Shown here: piece after piece, positions 23,301 through 34,293 of the stretch
Position numbering within the stretch: the first letter of the stretch is position 1
Layout of the letters: each line of letters opens with the position of its first letter
NCBI GenBank assembly: GCA_025345505.1
Contig: JANVCC010000047.1
Span: 9,524,413 to 9,588,412 of the forward strand
Direction: 5' to 3'
DNA: 64,000 bases
Source: Todiramphus chloris collaris
Taxonomy: Eukaryota; Chordata; Aves; Coraciiformes; Alcedinidae
Made by a program: the position numbers and the translations under genes
Notes under the pieces: generated by a model
Databases searched by the model: none
What the model saw: only the letters and a program-made list of their open reading frames with translations
What the model was told of the DNA's origin: nothing

Positions 23301-25574
23301 TACCCTTAAATACTTATATTTACTTGGGGACGGTAAATACTGTTATAAATGGTAAATAGTCATTAGCCCATCTTCCTGATGCATCCCAGATTAAAGCTAA
23401 TGCCTTTCAGGTGGGTGCTATTAAATTATCCTGCCACAACCTGGCAGGTATCCTCTGATCAAAAATGTATTGTCTGCTTAGGGCAACTTTTGTTGCTTCT
23501 AGGTAGAAAAAAATCCCGTGAGTAGTCCAAGTGTTTCAGATGCATGGATCTTTGTGGACCAGAAGCACACAGGAAATGACTTGTCCCCCTTAATTATTAC
23601 TACAATTTGTATTTGAGTAGGACTTGTATGAGGTGGTGAAACATGGAGTGTTTGATTAGAAGAATCTGCTATCTCTGCAAACAAACAGAGGGGGAAGAAA
23701 TATTAACATTTACAGAAAGGCCTTGCAGGACGAAAAATTAGTCTGCCTTTAATAACATGACAAAAACGGGGCTAAATTAGGACTGAGTCTGGCTCTGGGA
23801 CTTTCTAATCTTAACTACCAGATACAGTCTTTGGATTGTACATACATAAGATTTAAATCCCAGCAGAACAAGCAGCACCAATTTTCTAGGCCTTTTGGGG
23901 GCTAAAAGCCTTCTTCAGGAATGTTGGCAATTATGTAAATAAAATGGCTACATTTCCTCCAAGACCCAGATACCTGCCTGCTTAAACAGAACTGCCAGTA
24001 TTGCACCTAGAGTTTACCACAATTACATTGTTTGGAAAAACACCAGCTGGCCATAATTTGATTTTTATTTTACTTTTGATAAGGTTGTGATATTTGTTTT
24101 ATAGAGGAGACGGAAAGGTGGCTGAAGTGAACCTCTTTCACAGCTTACTGTGTGTGTCATGGGGTCCATGAGTTTATGCAGAATACAGGAGTCTCTGTAT
24201 TGCCGTTTCTATCTGCGGCTAACAAGAGGGTTTTGCTTCTGTATTTTAGACTTATTTACCAAGTACTAGCAAATAAGAAATACCATTTATAATAATACAA
24301 GGGGTTCCTTTGTCTGTAGTAAGCTGACAAATAATCTTATTTTCACTAGAAGTGTCTGACGTAGGCAAGTCAGTATTTTAGTATTGAACACTCTTCAGAC
24401 AAAAGAAAGAAGCATCTAGACAAGTTATTTACCAGGTATGTTTTTTAAACAAGATTATCACAGTGTCTGAAGAGACTGAAATTATTAGAGAACAGATCTG
24501 GGTTCTGAATGTCATTTATGTAAAGAAAAATGAGCTACAACCAGCTGAAATGGAAGTGGAGGCAATACAACCAGTGCCCCAACCTTTGTAACAGCTCAGA
24601 CATGCCACTCCAGAACATTAGCAAAACCACATCATAAGTGCTCTTTGGACAAGCCACTTCTTCCCAAAGAGTACAAGAAAAAAATTTCATAACCCTTTGA
24701 TCTGACACCAAGTTTTCCCACAGAATCTATGCACAAGTGCAACTCTGACCATATTATAAAACCGAATTCTTTTCAGACATATATACTTACGCACACAAAT
24801 TGCTACAGCTCTGGAGAGTCCAGGTGTGGACGTAAACACATAAAGCAGACTGATGAAAATTTTAGCTGTTCAGTTTGTGAAGGAGATTAACCCATGTCTG
24901 ATACAAAGTTCTCACTTGCTAGGCAATATTCCCACCAATTTCTTTTCACTCTGAGAACAGTAGTTATTTCACTGGAAGCGTGTGTGAGATTCACATATTT
25001 TATTATAATCTGTTCTATTACTAAGACTTTCCTGATGGGGCCCATAAAAATTTGTTGTATTACATCTTTGGTAATCCATACCATTAAGCTACTTTTGTTG
25101 TTTTGTCAGTGTGACTAATAATAAAATGACTCGGAGACATCTAGGTAAAGGTAATGGGAGGTTTCATCTCTGAATAGTTTAACAAACAAATAATGCAATA
25201 GCCTTACCTTGCTGGTTTGAACTAATGAAAACGGGGAGGCCTTCTGGGGATTACTACATTTTGCAAACTGCTAAGTGAACAAGCAAAATGGGCCATGCTA
25301 ATGCTCCATAATATCCACCACGTTCCTGTACTTTTGATGAATATACTTTAAATTATGTGCAAACATTTCATAATAAATTAGTGGAATCCATAACAAACAT
25401 GAAGGTAATCATGAAGGCAAATTTGGAGTCTTTCACACACATGTTCTTGCTGTAATTTCTCACCAAGAAAATGAGACCAAAGGAAAAGGCAGAGAGACCA
25501 CTGTTGCTGTCAACAGTGAGAAACAGCAAACTGTAAAACGATCATGCAATATCTCATCCTCCAAGTCAACAGCA

Positions 25575-25868
25575 TGAAGCAAACAGAGCCAGAACCTTCT
25601 TGCAGGTGCACAGTGAAAGGGCAAGAGGAAACAGTCACGACTTGCAGCAAAGGAAAATCCAGGTGGACATAATAAAAAATTGAATAATGAGTGATCAAGC
25701 ACTTGAACACTTTTCCCAGGAAAGCTGCAGAATTTCCATCCCTGGCATTTCCAAGACTCACTTGGACAAGGTCCTGGTGTGAGCTTAATGTTTTCCCTGG
25801 TTTTAGTAGGAAGTTGGGCTAGATGACATACACAGAGGTCATCTTACCTAAATTATTTTGTGATTTTT
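25575..25868 (+). mobile_element. CR1 LINE, 3'-end fragment
   Basis: The order of phrases follows the avian CR1 3' region: GGTGCACAGTGAAAGGGCAA, then GTGATCAAGCACTTGAACA, then AAGCTGCAGAATTTCCATCC, then GTTGGGCTAGATGACATAC. It ends with AAATTATTTTGTGATTTT, equivalent to the short terminal repeat that ends CR1 copies. The copy is 5'-truncated and carries small deletions, including loss of part of the 'ctgctttgagcagg' segment. It encodes nothing intact. Divergence from the consensus I remember is moderate, so it is an old insertion but younger than the pieces at 5.7 and 29.2 kb. Confidence 0.88.
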
Positions 25869-26839
25869 ATTTTTTTTAAATAAAATCTATAGGTCAATAA
25901 GGGATTTTTAACCTTGAAAAATGAGACTGAGTACAAAGACATCGCTGATGATTATTTTCAGGTGGGTTAAACTGAATGGTTGATGTGATGCTCAAAACAT
26001 CTTTATATAGAGAAAAATATCTGGTATTTCAGAGAGATATTGCTGGACTTAAGCAATCTCCTCTGTATGGAAGTATAAATAGGATCAGCTAAAAATCAAT
26101 GTTTCAGTGAATAAATGATTTATCACAGAAATTACCCACCTCCATGAGGTGACTCTGAGAAGACTCTGTCCCCATCTCACTGGCTGTGGTGGGAAAAAAA
26201 AGCCAAAACAGCAAGGCCCAGTTCTCTGCTTTAGACAGGAATGTAAAGGAGCCTACGCAAGAGGTGCCATAGCAATGTAAATACATAAGCATGAAATTCC
26301 GGTCTTCGCTGGCTATGCAAAATCTGTTCCTGAAGATGCTCTAAAATACATCAGCTATGGACATCCACCAGTTCTGTCGAGTACAATTAATATATTTCAG
26401 CCATGTCTGTCTGTCATCACAGTCTCGACAAAAGGGAGATCACCTCTGAGATGGCACCACACCTAGTGCTTCCCCTGCACACACAGCGTTCCTGCGTGGC
26501 CCCTTGAACTGCCAGGTTAGCTGTGACTGCAGCACAGAGGGTCTAGTCACCAGAGTCTTTTTTTTGTTTTTTCAAGGATGAGGGTTAACTTCTTGACTGG
26601 GGGGGAGGTGGAGAAGGAAAATATTTCTCAGAGCAGATGATGGGCAATTGATGGTTTGTAAGACACCAGAAAGTGATCTTTAAATACAATGAAAACAAAG
26701 CAAAATTCCTCCACTCCATTCCCAAACATGTGAGGAGGTAAAAAACAAACTAACATTAGAAGTCATAAATGAACATTTAAAATAGCTCTTTTCAACTCAA
26801 ACAAAAATGAAACATCTTGCACAAATGCTTCTGCCTACC
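25869..26839. other. Non-coding spacer
   Basis: No gene or clear repeat was seen between the CR1 tail and the minus-strand LTR. There is a short T-rich and A-rich patch near 25870 next to the CR1 end. Confidence 0.65.
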
Positions 26840-26862
26840 TTCAGCCCATATCCAGGGCTGAA
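26840..26862. repeat. Perfect hairpin, 8-bp stem
   Basis: TTCAGCCC and GGGCTGAA pair perfectly around a 7-base loop. It lies at the 3' edge (minus-strand sense) of the probable LTR and may help define that boundary. Confidence 0.85.
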
Positions 26863-27145
26863 CTACAATAGTTGCTCTATCACCCAATGACCCCTCCTCC
26901 AGATGAGAAAAGAGATCAGGAAAAGGAGAGGAGACTCTCCAGTTGAAACAAATACCTATTTAATGAAACAGCAAAACTAATACCAGTGCTAATATAAAGT
27001 ATATAAAGTTATACTCAGCCCAGCAAAGGTACAGTGGTCACAACAAACTGGAAAGTAGGTCTCAGGAAGCAGATTACTGAACAAGCCCCTTCAGGGACGG
27101 GGAGGAAGAAGCGACTCAGGAGGATCCACCTTCCACAAATTTCCC

Positions 27146-27154
27146 CCTTTATAT
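27146..27154 (-). promoter_or_regulatory. TATA box of the minus-strand LTR
   Basis: The minus strand reads ATATAAAGG, a good TATA match, just downstream of the GC-rich part and upstream of the ATTAAA signal. Promoter activity is inferred only from this arrangement. Confidence 0.4.
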
Positions 27155-27307
27155 CGATCGGGAGGTTTCTGGGCTGGGACACACCCGGAGCCAGCTCGAG
27201 GCAGCTGCCCTGGCTGACCCCAAACTGCTCACGGCCTGCAGACCATGGCTGGCCTGGGACTGTGTCCCACTGAAACCAGCACCCCATTGTCATCTCCCCA
27301 GACAACA

Positions 27308-29190
27308 CAGGCAGCTCTGGGCTAATGCTGAGAAGCTTTGATTAAGGTAGTCCTCTTAAGGCATGCAGTAGGAATTCACATCAGGATTTCTGAAGTGAGA
27401 TCAGTGGCTCACAGCTACTCCACAGCAGGGATTTTGCAAACAGAAGCAGCTGAACTTCCTCCAAGCAGCATGTCCCAGCGCTGTCCAGACTGCTGGCCTT
27501 CTCCTACCCTGCATTTTTAGAACCTATCACAGAGGAAAGATGAACTTCTGTTGGTATATTTGGAAATCTCTTTGAAAGCATAGACTTTTCCCCTCTCTTG
27601 CTTCCAGTTCAGACAGTTGGGAACAGGAAAATAGCTGTATCATTCCTTAAAGGTCCCTCAGAAACCAGTCCAACATGGAACAAAAGTGAATGGCCCCATT
27701 ATTCTAAGGGGGCATCATTTTAAAAATACCAGGGATGCTTTTCTTAGCCAGTAATTGCAAATTCAATTTTAGTGCTCTGAATGGCAGCAGGCTTCGAGGA
27801 GCAAGCATATTGCAAGCTGGAGTTTGCCAAGTGCAGGACAATCACAAGTGCTCTTTATCTTTCTGGTCACTCGATAATAATAGACTTCAGTAAAAAAGAG
27901 ATGGCATTGCAGAAATAGAGCCCTAGAGGCAGCACCCATTTACAAATAAAGAGAAAAACTAACCCTGCAATGTACCATGTCAGAGTATAGGACATCAACA
28001 AATCCAGAAAACCCACTGTTCTCATTTCATATGGCCTTTCTGTTGTGCTCTTTACAGGGTTTTGAACACACAGACAGAAAAAGTAAAATCAGTAATCACA
28101 GTAAGGACTGTAAAATTAGATTTTGCAAATAATGCCCCTATCTTACTGCTAGAAGAACAGTATCAACATTATCTCATTTTTGCACAGTATCAAACCTTTC
28201 ACCTTAGCGTCTCAGGACACTTTATAGGAAACTCTAGCCCATAGCAGATGAAAAGCCACTATGACCCCCTTCTGGTACCCAGCACAGCAGGGCTCTCTGG
28301 CATAACTGAAATAAAACCAAACGTGTAGAGGAAGCTCATAACTCTGTGCTGCACCCAAGGTATGATGCACCTTCACTGCTTGCTAACAAGCCGCACTTGC
28401 CCCACCAGAGACATACAATACAGGCACTAATCTCATGTTTCTAAACGTGCATGTGAATTAATAAGTATCTAAATATATGTATGTATACATAAATATATGT
28501 ATATAAAGCCTCCGGTTACTTGGAAGACATTTCCCCTTTTCACCTTCTTTAAATCCAAATATTTTTTCATGCCTTTTTTATTTAAATGACAGACCTGCCT
28601 TTAATTTATAAAGCAATTACATGTCCACTGATTTTACTGAAAGCAAAAACATATCATGGACCTGAAATGGAGAAAAAAATCCAGACTAAAGGTGATTAAC
28701 TATTCATATTTGTCTCTGCCTTTTGAATAGACATCCTCTCTCCCACGAGATCAGGGATCAGCCACTACTTAGATATTTCGTCCTCGGCTTAGACATTAAA
28801 ACCTTCCCCATGAAGCACTGTCTTAGTAATGTTCTTTCTATTCTAAGGAATAAAAATAACAATGAACTGATTAGAGACATTATATATGGCATTCAGTGAT
28901 GGAAAAGAATGAGATGGTTAAAAAGCTGCATTATATTTATACTACTTCCTTATGCTTACTTTTTTGTTCCAGGAATAAAATGCTTTCTCTTTTACATTCT
29001 GATTGTGTTTTGTGACAATCATTATTCAGGGAATGAAGCATTTTAATGACCTAAAAATTAATTTGGTGGTCTCAGCCTAGCTCCCAGTGAACACGTGTAC
29101 ACATCAAAAAAAAAAAAAAAAATGCTAACCAAAAAAAAGCACACTAATTGGCAGTCTCATTGGCATTCACAGCACAGAAGGCAGGAACTC
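27308..29190. other. Non-coding AT-rich spacer
   Basis: No gene is supported. A degenerate ATGTAT-type simple repeat lies at about 28470-28507. The AT-rich interval 28440-28900 has no recognised repeat. A poly-A run of 17 bases is at 29106-29122. Confidence 0.65.
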
Positions 29191-29408
29191 CATAGATTTT
29201 TAAAGCCAGAAGTGACCATTGTGATCATCTAGTCTGACAGGTCATGGGACTTCCCTGAATTAATTATTGCTTCAAATTTCAATGTCTGTGAGAGACCTGG
29301 AGCATGTTTTTTATAAAATCATCCAATGTCAGTTTTAATGGGAAACCCATCACTGTTCTTGTTTGTTTATTTATTCTAAAGGATGACTGTGATCACTATT
29401 AAAAAAAA
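29191..29408 (-). mobile_element. Ancient amniote CR1 LINE, 3'-end fragment
   Basis: The plus strand reads CATAGATTTTTAAAGCCAGA, then GACCATTGTGATCATCTAGT, then GAAACCCATCACTG, and ends near GATCACTATTAAAAAA. This is the reverse-complement 3' region of an old CR1 subfamily widespread in turtles, crocodilians and birds (consensus 'tagattttaaggccagaa...atcatctagtctgacc...cactgttaaaaa'). The element therefore lies on the minus strand. The A run at 29401-29416 appears to be an expansion of the 'gttaaaaat' segment inside the element, not a tail. Small indels are frequent and no coding capacity remains. Confidence 0.8.
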
Positions 29409-31564
29409 AAAAAAAAGAAGAAACCTACAAAACCATCAAATAGTAAATTTTCTTTTTCCTCTGAATTTTTGCTCCATAAGCTTTAAGCTTTGTTAACATC
29501 TTACACTTTTGTTTGCTAGAGTGAAGTGTCCTGGAAAATTATTAGTGGTGTTATGAATGTGCTTTATTTTTAACACTGTAGTCTAGTTTTTGGGTCATTT
29601 GTCCAGGAAGTTGAAAATCTGGATTCAATGCATTCCTAAATCTGAGGAAGATGCAACTCACAGTTCCCATTTCCCAAGAGAACATCCCAGTTTCTAAACT
29701 AACCACAGCTAGAAACTGGAACTGGATTCAGGAATGCTACTTACCCTTCTTTTTAAAGCTAGGTCATTAGGTTGGCCAAGAAGACAGTGTTTCTGAGGAC
29801 AAAGAGAAGACACTGAGAAGCATGGTGCTTAGCTGGATGTGCAAGGCCCTTAGTTTAGAGACAGAATATTATACTACAGTATATAATATTAAACATAGTG
29901 GTTGGATAATGAAATAGTTCATAGAAGAGATTAAAACCCATGGCATATCTTTCTCCCCCACCTTTCCCTGCAGAGTGCTAGGGTATTTTTTGTTTTTAAT
30001 TCAGTTGTCACACTCCTTTACCATCTCAGCATGAGAAAAGCTGTGCTATATTGCCCAAGCCATGCCTATTTTCACAGAATTACTTTGTGGATTTTACCTT
30101 ACAGATCTGGCAGTCCAACATATTCCATTACCAGCTAATTTTTTTCTAAATTGATAATGTTAGATTGTTAGTTGCTCAGTGTTAGGACATTACCAGCTAA
30201 CTACTGGCACTACAATGTGGAAAAGCAACTCCATCTTTTGAAGGAGTGTAATTAGAGATAGCTAGGCATTGCACATGTAACCAATAAAGAGACCATATTT
30301 TCCAACAGATTGAGTTAATAGGGATTCACCCTAATTAAAAGCTTGAAGTTTTAATGAAAATACAAAGCCTTTCTTAGGGAAGACCACTGCTTTGATTCAC
30401 ATTCAAGCCACAGTGGCAGCATGATTCTTAAGAGACCACCAGCAGAAGTGATGCTGTTGAACACTGCAGGAGCTCTTCAAGAAGAACAAGGTATGAAACT
30501 TAGAAAAGCATAGCAGTGGGTCAGGGTCTCTCAGTGCATATATGGTATATTTATGCTCTAATTAAAGCACTGCCCTTTCTTTCGCTCTTTTTTGGTTATT
30601 AGAGTTTTATGTATATCTGCAATATATCAGAGAAGAAACCCTCACCTGCAGTGTTGTTCAGAGACAGTTTAGTCCAAGCAGACCGAACAACAGTTTAGCC
30701 TATTTGCTCAACCGAAATTTGGGAGGTGTTTCTGTTTGTTCTTTTTTTTTTTTTTCCCCCTGTGGGTGCATAAGCTTCTCTTCCCTAAAAGTTCAAAGAG
30801 AAGAAAAATGACATTGAACAGCTGGTTACAAAGGCACACATTTCCTTAGTGCTAAGAGACTGTTTTTAATAGGTGCTTTAATTGCTTGATAGCCTGGAAT
30901 AAACTTATAACCTTTAGGTTGCTGTTATGATTACCGACAACTAAAATATACAGCTCTGGCAAAGTAGCTCCCTCTCCAGAAAAGAAAGCCTCTGCATCTG
31001 ATACTACCCAACACTCCACTTAATTATGTTATCCTTCATTTAGATGGTGATTCTATTGCAACATCTAACAAAGAGAAGATATTGCTCAGTAACAGTGAGT
31101 GGCTGGGACAGCTGCTTGATCAAGGCGTTATTGAATTACACATACTGAGGATGCAGCTGGGTGGCAAAAGCTGATGCTTTCACTAGGTGATGAAATTCTG
31201 CTCTGTAGTCTTTTAATACAGAGTGCATCCAAATAAAGATTAAAGGAAGAAATAAGGATCATTACAGATTAAATGCACTGAGGCTTTTCTACCCTGATAT
31301 TTTTATTCAGAACAGTATTAGCTCTCTTACAATCTTCATGACACTTTATGACCACTTAGTTGCACCAGCTACGGACCCACCAGTTTTCCCAGTTAGGTGA
31401 AATCTTTGTTACAAGAGATACCAAGTGGAGCTATTCAAAACTCCCACAAAGCCATTATAAACTCAACGCAAACTATACAGGGGTGTCTATAAATTCCAGC
31501 CTTTTAGAGCCAAGTCACTCTTTCTCCCTAGCAAAAGAGCTGTAAAACAGGATTTCATAAGGAA
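29409..31564. other. Non-coding spacer
   Basis: No gene is supported. It contains an AT-rich inverted repeat at 29865-29890 and a poly-T tract at 30742-30755 followed by a C run. The rest seems to be unique sequence. Confidence 0.65.
29865..29890. repeat. AT-rich inverted repeat
   Basis: AATATTATA and TATAATATT are perfect reverse complements separated by 8 bases. They could form a short cruciform or hairpin, but AT-rich sequence produces such pairs readily. Confidence 0.8.
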
Positions 31565-31830
31565 CCACGCTCTCTGGCACTGCCCTTGCAGCACAAGGCA
31601 GGGAGCCGGGGAGCTGCACTGGGGTGTAGGGGGAAAGAGGAGCTGGCAGAGCCCTGTTCCAGAGCACGGTGGTGAGCGCAGCGGGATGATGCCAATGGCC
31701 AGCCCCACGGCCACCCCGGGACCGCAGCCCTCCACCGCTGCCAAGCCTGCTGCCGACCCACGCCTGGCATATGGGCTACCCACAAAGGAGCGCCCCGGGG
31801 CCCCACCAGCACAGCATGGCACGCAGGTGA
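31565..31830. other. Isolated CpG-rich, GC-rich block
   Basis: About 266 bp with roughly two-thirds G+C and about 14 CpG dinucleotides by hand count, in a window that is otherwise AT-rich and CpG-poor. Plus-strand and minus-strand frames of 85-127 codons cross it, but their alanine/proline/glycine-rich translations are what GC-rich DNA gives by default. No TATA box, LTR ends or known repeat were recognised. It could be a small CpG island (for example the promoter of a non-coding transcript), an undated insertion, or a GC-rich enhancer. Confidence 0.55.
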
Positions 31831-32719
31831 TCTTTAGGGTCCAACAGCAATTTTGGAAGGCCTTTGGGACTCTCGATTTTAATTACAAAATTAAGCCTGA
31901 ATGGCCAGTGAAGGCAAGGGATAATCTTGGATCAAAGCCAGGAAAGACAAACTTCGAAAAGCTTTTAAATGCATGCTGCAGAGCCTTCTGGAAGCCCCAC
32001 CTGATTACCCAGGGAAAGGCACACAGCAGGGTCTTTTTTAGCATACTGAGGACAAGCTTTCGGATGTGACCTCTGAATTTCATCCAGATGACAGCTCACA
32101 CGTGCACTCTAAGGGCCAGCTAATTTGCCATAGGGAGCAGCAAAGTCTAATTCTCTAATTTCCGCAGGACAGGAGAATATATGGAAGTCTAAGTACAACT
32201 GCCAAAATCTTGCTTTGAGAGACGTGTGGCAATCCAGCCCAACTGCACTGCACCGACCAGAAAAATTGTGTTTCTACTTGGAGCTCAGTTCCCGCTTCGT
32301 CACCGTCTTTGTCCCCATGTAACCATTTACACCTGTGCAAAGTGAAGGGAAAACACTGCCGAGCGAGAATGAGAACAATTTATCATTCCTTTCCACAGCC
32401 ACTGCAAAGCTGGGCAAGCAGGCGCTGAATTTATCAGGTTCAAAAGAGATGGCAAATTCAAACTAATACACTTGCACTATTCATTTTCAAAGGAAACTAA
32501 CCGCACAATTGTAGCCAAATACAACATTAGCATTCCAAATATACCTTCAGCCAGGAACTACATAATTATGGTACCCTTAGTAGCCATGGCATGGTTACGT
32601 TTTTGGATACACGAATAAATACTTGGAACTTCACTAAGGTTCAATAAAATTATGCACACACAAAATTGGCTTAAATGGCAAGAAAATGCCATTGTTTGAA
32701 TTTACATGCTTTTACACGC

Positions 32720-32735
32720 ATATATATATATATAT
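32720..32735. repeat. (AT)8 microsatellite
   Basis: Sixteen bases of perfect AT alternation, followed by further imperfect TATA-rich sequence to about 32749. Confidence 0.9.
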
Positions 32736-33448
32736 TACATGTATATATTCTTCCCTAAAGTTAGCACTAAACATTAAATAGAAAGGAACAGTGTTTGAAT
32801 TACAGTCTCAGCAATATTTAAAAACCGAGCAACAATATCAACAAGTATTGACTTGTACATACATTTTCATTTATTATTCCATGTTAATACAACTGTTGCA
32901 GCAAACTATTTTCATACATTTTCTGGGACCACCAGGCTGACCTAAAGCTGAATTATATCCTTGAATATGGCAATACAGACCCTGGGCTTTTAAATGATAA
33001 TATAAACTACAAAAAAGCATTAGACATCTGAAATCACAGAGATTATTCCATGAGAACAAAAAACACATCTACATGAACAGGTAATAATATTTCAAGTGGG
33101 GATGTTTCACATCAAGTACGTGAACAACATTTTACAAGCTGCAAAGCACATTCACATCACATCAGATCTACAGGCCATTTCATAAATACTCATCTACATC
33201 AGGTACAGGATAACTGGAAAAGAAGAATTACAATAATAGCATAATACAACTACTTAATTCAGGTATTAAATGTGCTTAGATTCATTTGCAGCCTTAATTG
33301 AATTTTCATTTTTGTAGAGCACTTTGTACACATCAGAGAATGTAAAATAACAGACCTTGATTTTTTTTCACTAAAGATATATTATTGTTTTAGAACTGAA
33401 AAGAGCAGCAATAATAACAGGATTTAAATCTGTCTTCCAGCTTTCATT

Positions 33449-33481
33449 AAAAAAAAAAAAAAAAAGAAAAAAAAGAAAAAA
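33449..33481. repeat. A-rich tract with two G interruptions
   Basis: A run of 17 A residues followed by G, eight A, G and six A. No retroelement was recognised beside it. Confidence 0.9.
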
Positions 33482-33734
33482 TAATACCTTCCCACAGAAC
33501 ACCCCTTACACATGACAACCAATTATTTCTAATTAAGTGGCCAGCTCCCAAGGAGAAGCATGTTTGGTAGAATTTCATGTAAAAGTTCAGCTCAACAGTT
33601 TTCATAAAATAAAATGTTTACTAGCATATAATTTTCTGCATTTGTACATTATTCTGTTAGGCAGATTTATTAAATGTTGTCTTATTCTTTCAAATATTGT
33701 CCATGAGTAATAAAAAGTTGCAGTTTTAAATGAG

Positions 33735-33801
33735 GAATAAGTCTACTAGTGAAATAAGAGTACTAAGGAAATAAAAGTACTAATGAAGTAAGACTGCTAA
33801 G
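33735..33801. repeat. Four-copy degenerate tandem repeat, unit 17 bp
   Basis: Four consecutive units follow the pattern GAAATAAGAGTACTAAG: 33735-33750 (16 bp), 33751-33767, 33768-33784 and 33785-33801. The middle two units are the closest to each other, and the outer two differ at several positions. This is a small minisatellite with no assigned function. Confidence 0.85.
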
Positions 33802-34271
33802 CAGCACTGTTTAGGAATTGTTTAAGAACAATGAACATTTATCCTGGAGTTTTTCACTTACACATTTTTAAATAGTGTTCAAACTGAGCCAATCATGCAA
33901 GAAAAGGTATGGCTTTCATATTTATGTTATAGAAATTGTTAACCTCAGAAAAAATAATTTTGAAAATGGAGTTTTTCACATTAAGTTCATAGTCCACTTA
34001 CTGATTTATCAACAGTGCCAGGAAACGCATTCCTGACAAATACAGCCAGTCTCCTCTCTGTCTCTCCTCGGGGGTGTATTTCAACTCCCTTCAGTTTTAC
34101 TCGCGGGAGAAGTTCTGCCCATCTCCTCAGAACTTGTGGCAGACACAGAGCACACTAGCTGCTCCCAGGGAAATACAACTACAAAGACCTCTGATTTGCC
34201 TTTCGAGAGGACAAGGGAGATGGCAGGAAGGTGGCAGCCTGACAATTGCTGGAAGGCCAAAGAGAAGTGTG

Positions 34272-34293
34272 TATATATATATATATATATATA
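34272..34293. repeat. (TA)11 microsatellite
   Basis: Twenty-two bases of perfect TA alternation, preceded by GTG. Likely length-variable between individuals. Confidence 0.95.

Larger units (their letters stand above)
15587..25574. other. Non-coding spacer with two protein-like islets
   Basis: About 10 kb without a supported gene. The exceptions are the two minus-strand islets listed separately at 16746-16811 and 17124-17345. A poly-T tract lies at 16305-16319. The interval 20340-20760 is richer in C and T than its surroundings and carries no recognised repeat. The 157-codon open frame at 21226-21699 on the plus strand has no domain I recognise. The remainder looks like unique AT-rich DNA. 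Confidence 0.6.
26840..27307 (-). mobile_element. Probable endogenous retroviral LTR, minus strand
   Basis: Read on the minus strand, this block has the layout of a retroviral LTR. It starts near 27307 with TGTTGTCTGGGGAG and has a GC-rich U3-like part. A TATA box ATATAAAGG follows (plus positions 27146-27154), then a poly-A signal ATTAAA (26959-26964) roughly 190 bp downstream. It ends with GGTGATAGAGCAACTA and a short perfect hairpin. That last phrase resembles the 3' part of several avian LTRs. No matching target duplication could be located, so the ends are approximate, and no internal retroviral genes adjoin it. It could be a solo LTR or another GC-rich promoter-like insertion. It is not visibly related to the two plus-strand ERVL-type LTRs. 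Confidence 0.5.

Noticed and set aside
24641-24668. Phrase resembling the MIR 'ccttgggcaagtcactta' segment
   Set aside because: Too short and not followed by the next conserved MIR segment.
29765-29790. TTAGGTTGGCCAAGAAG, similar to mariner terminal repeats
   Set aside because: No matching inverted end and no TA duplication was found.
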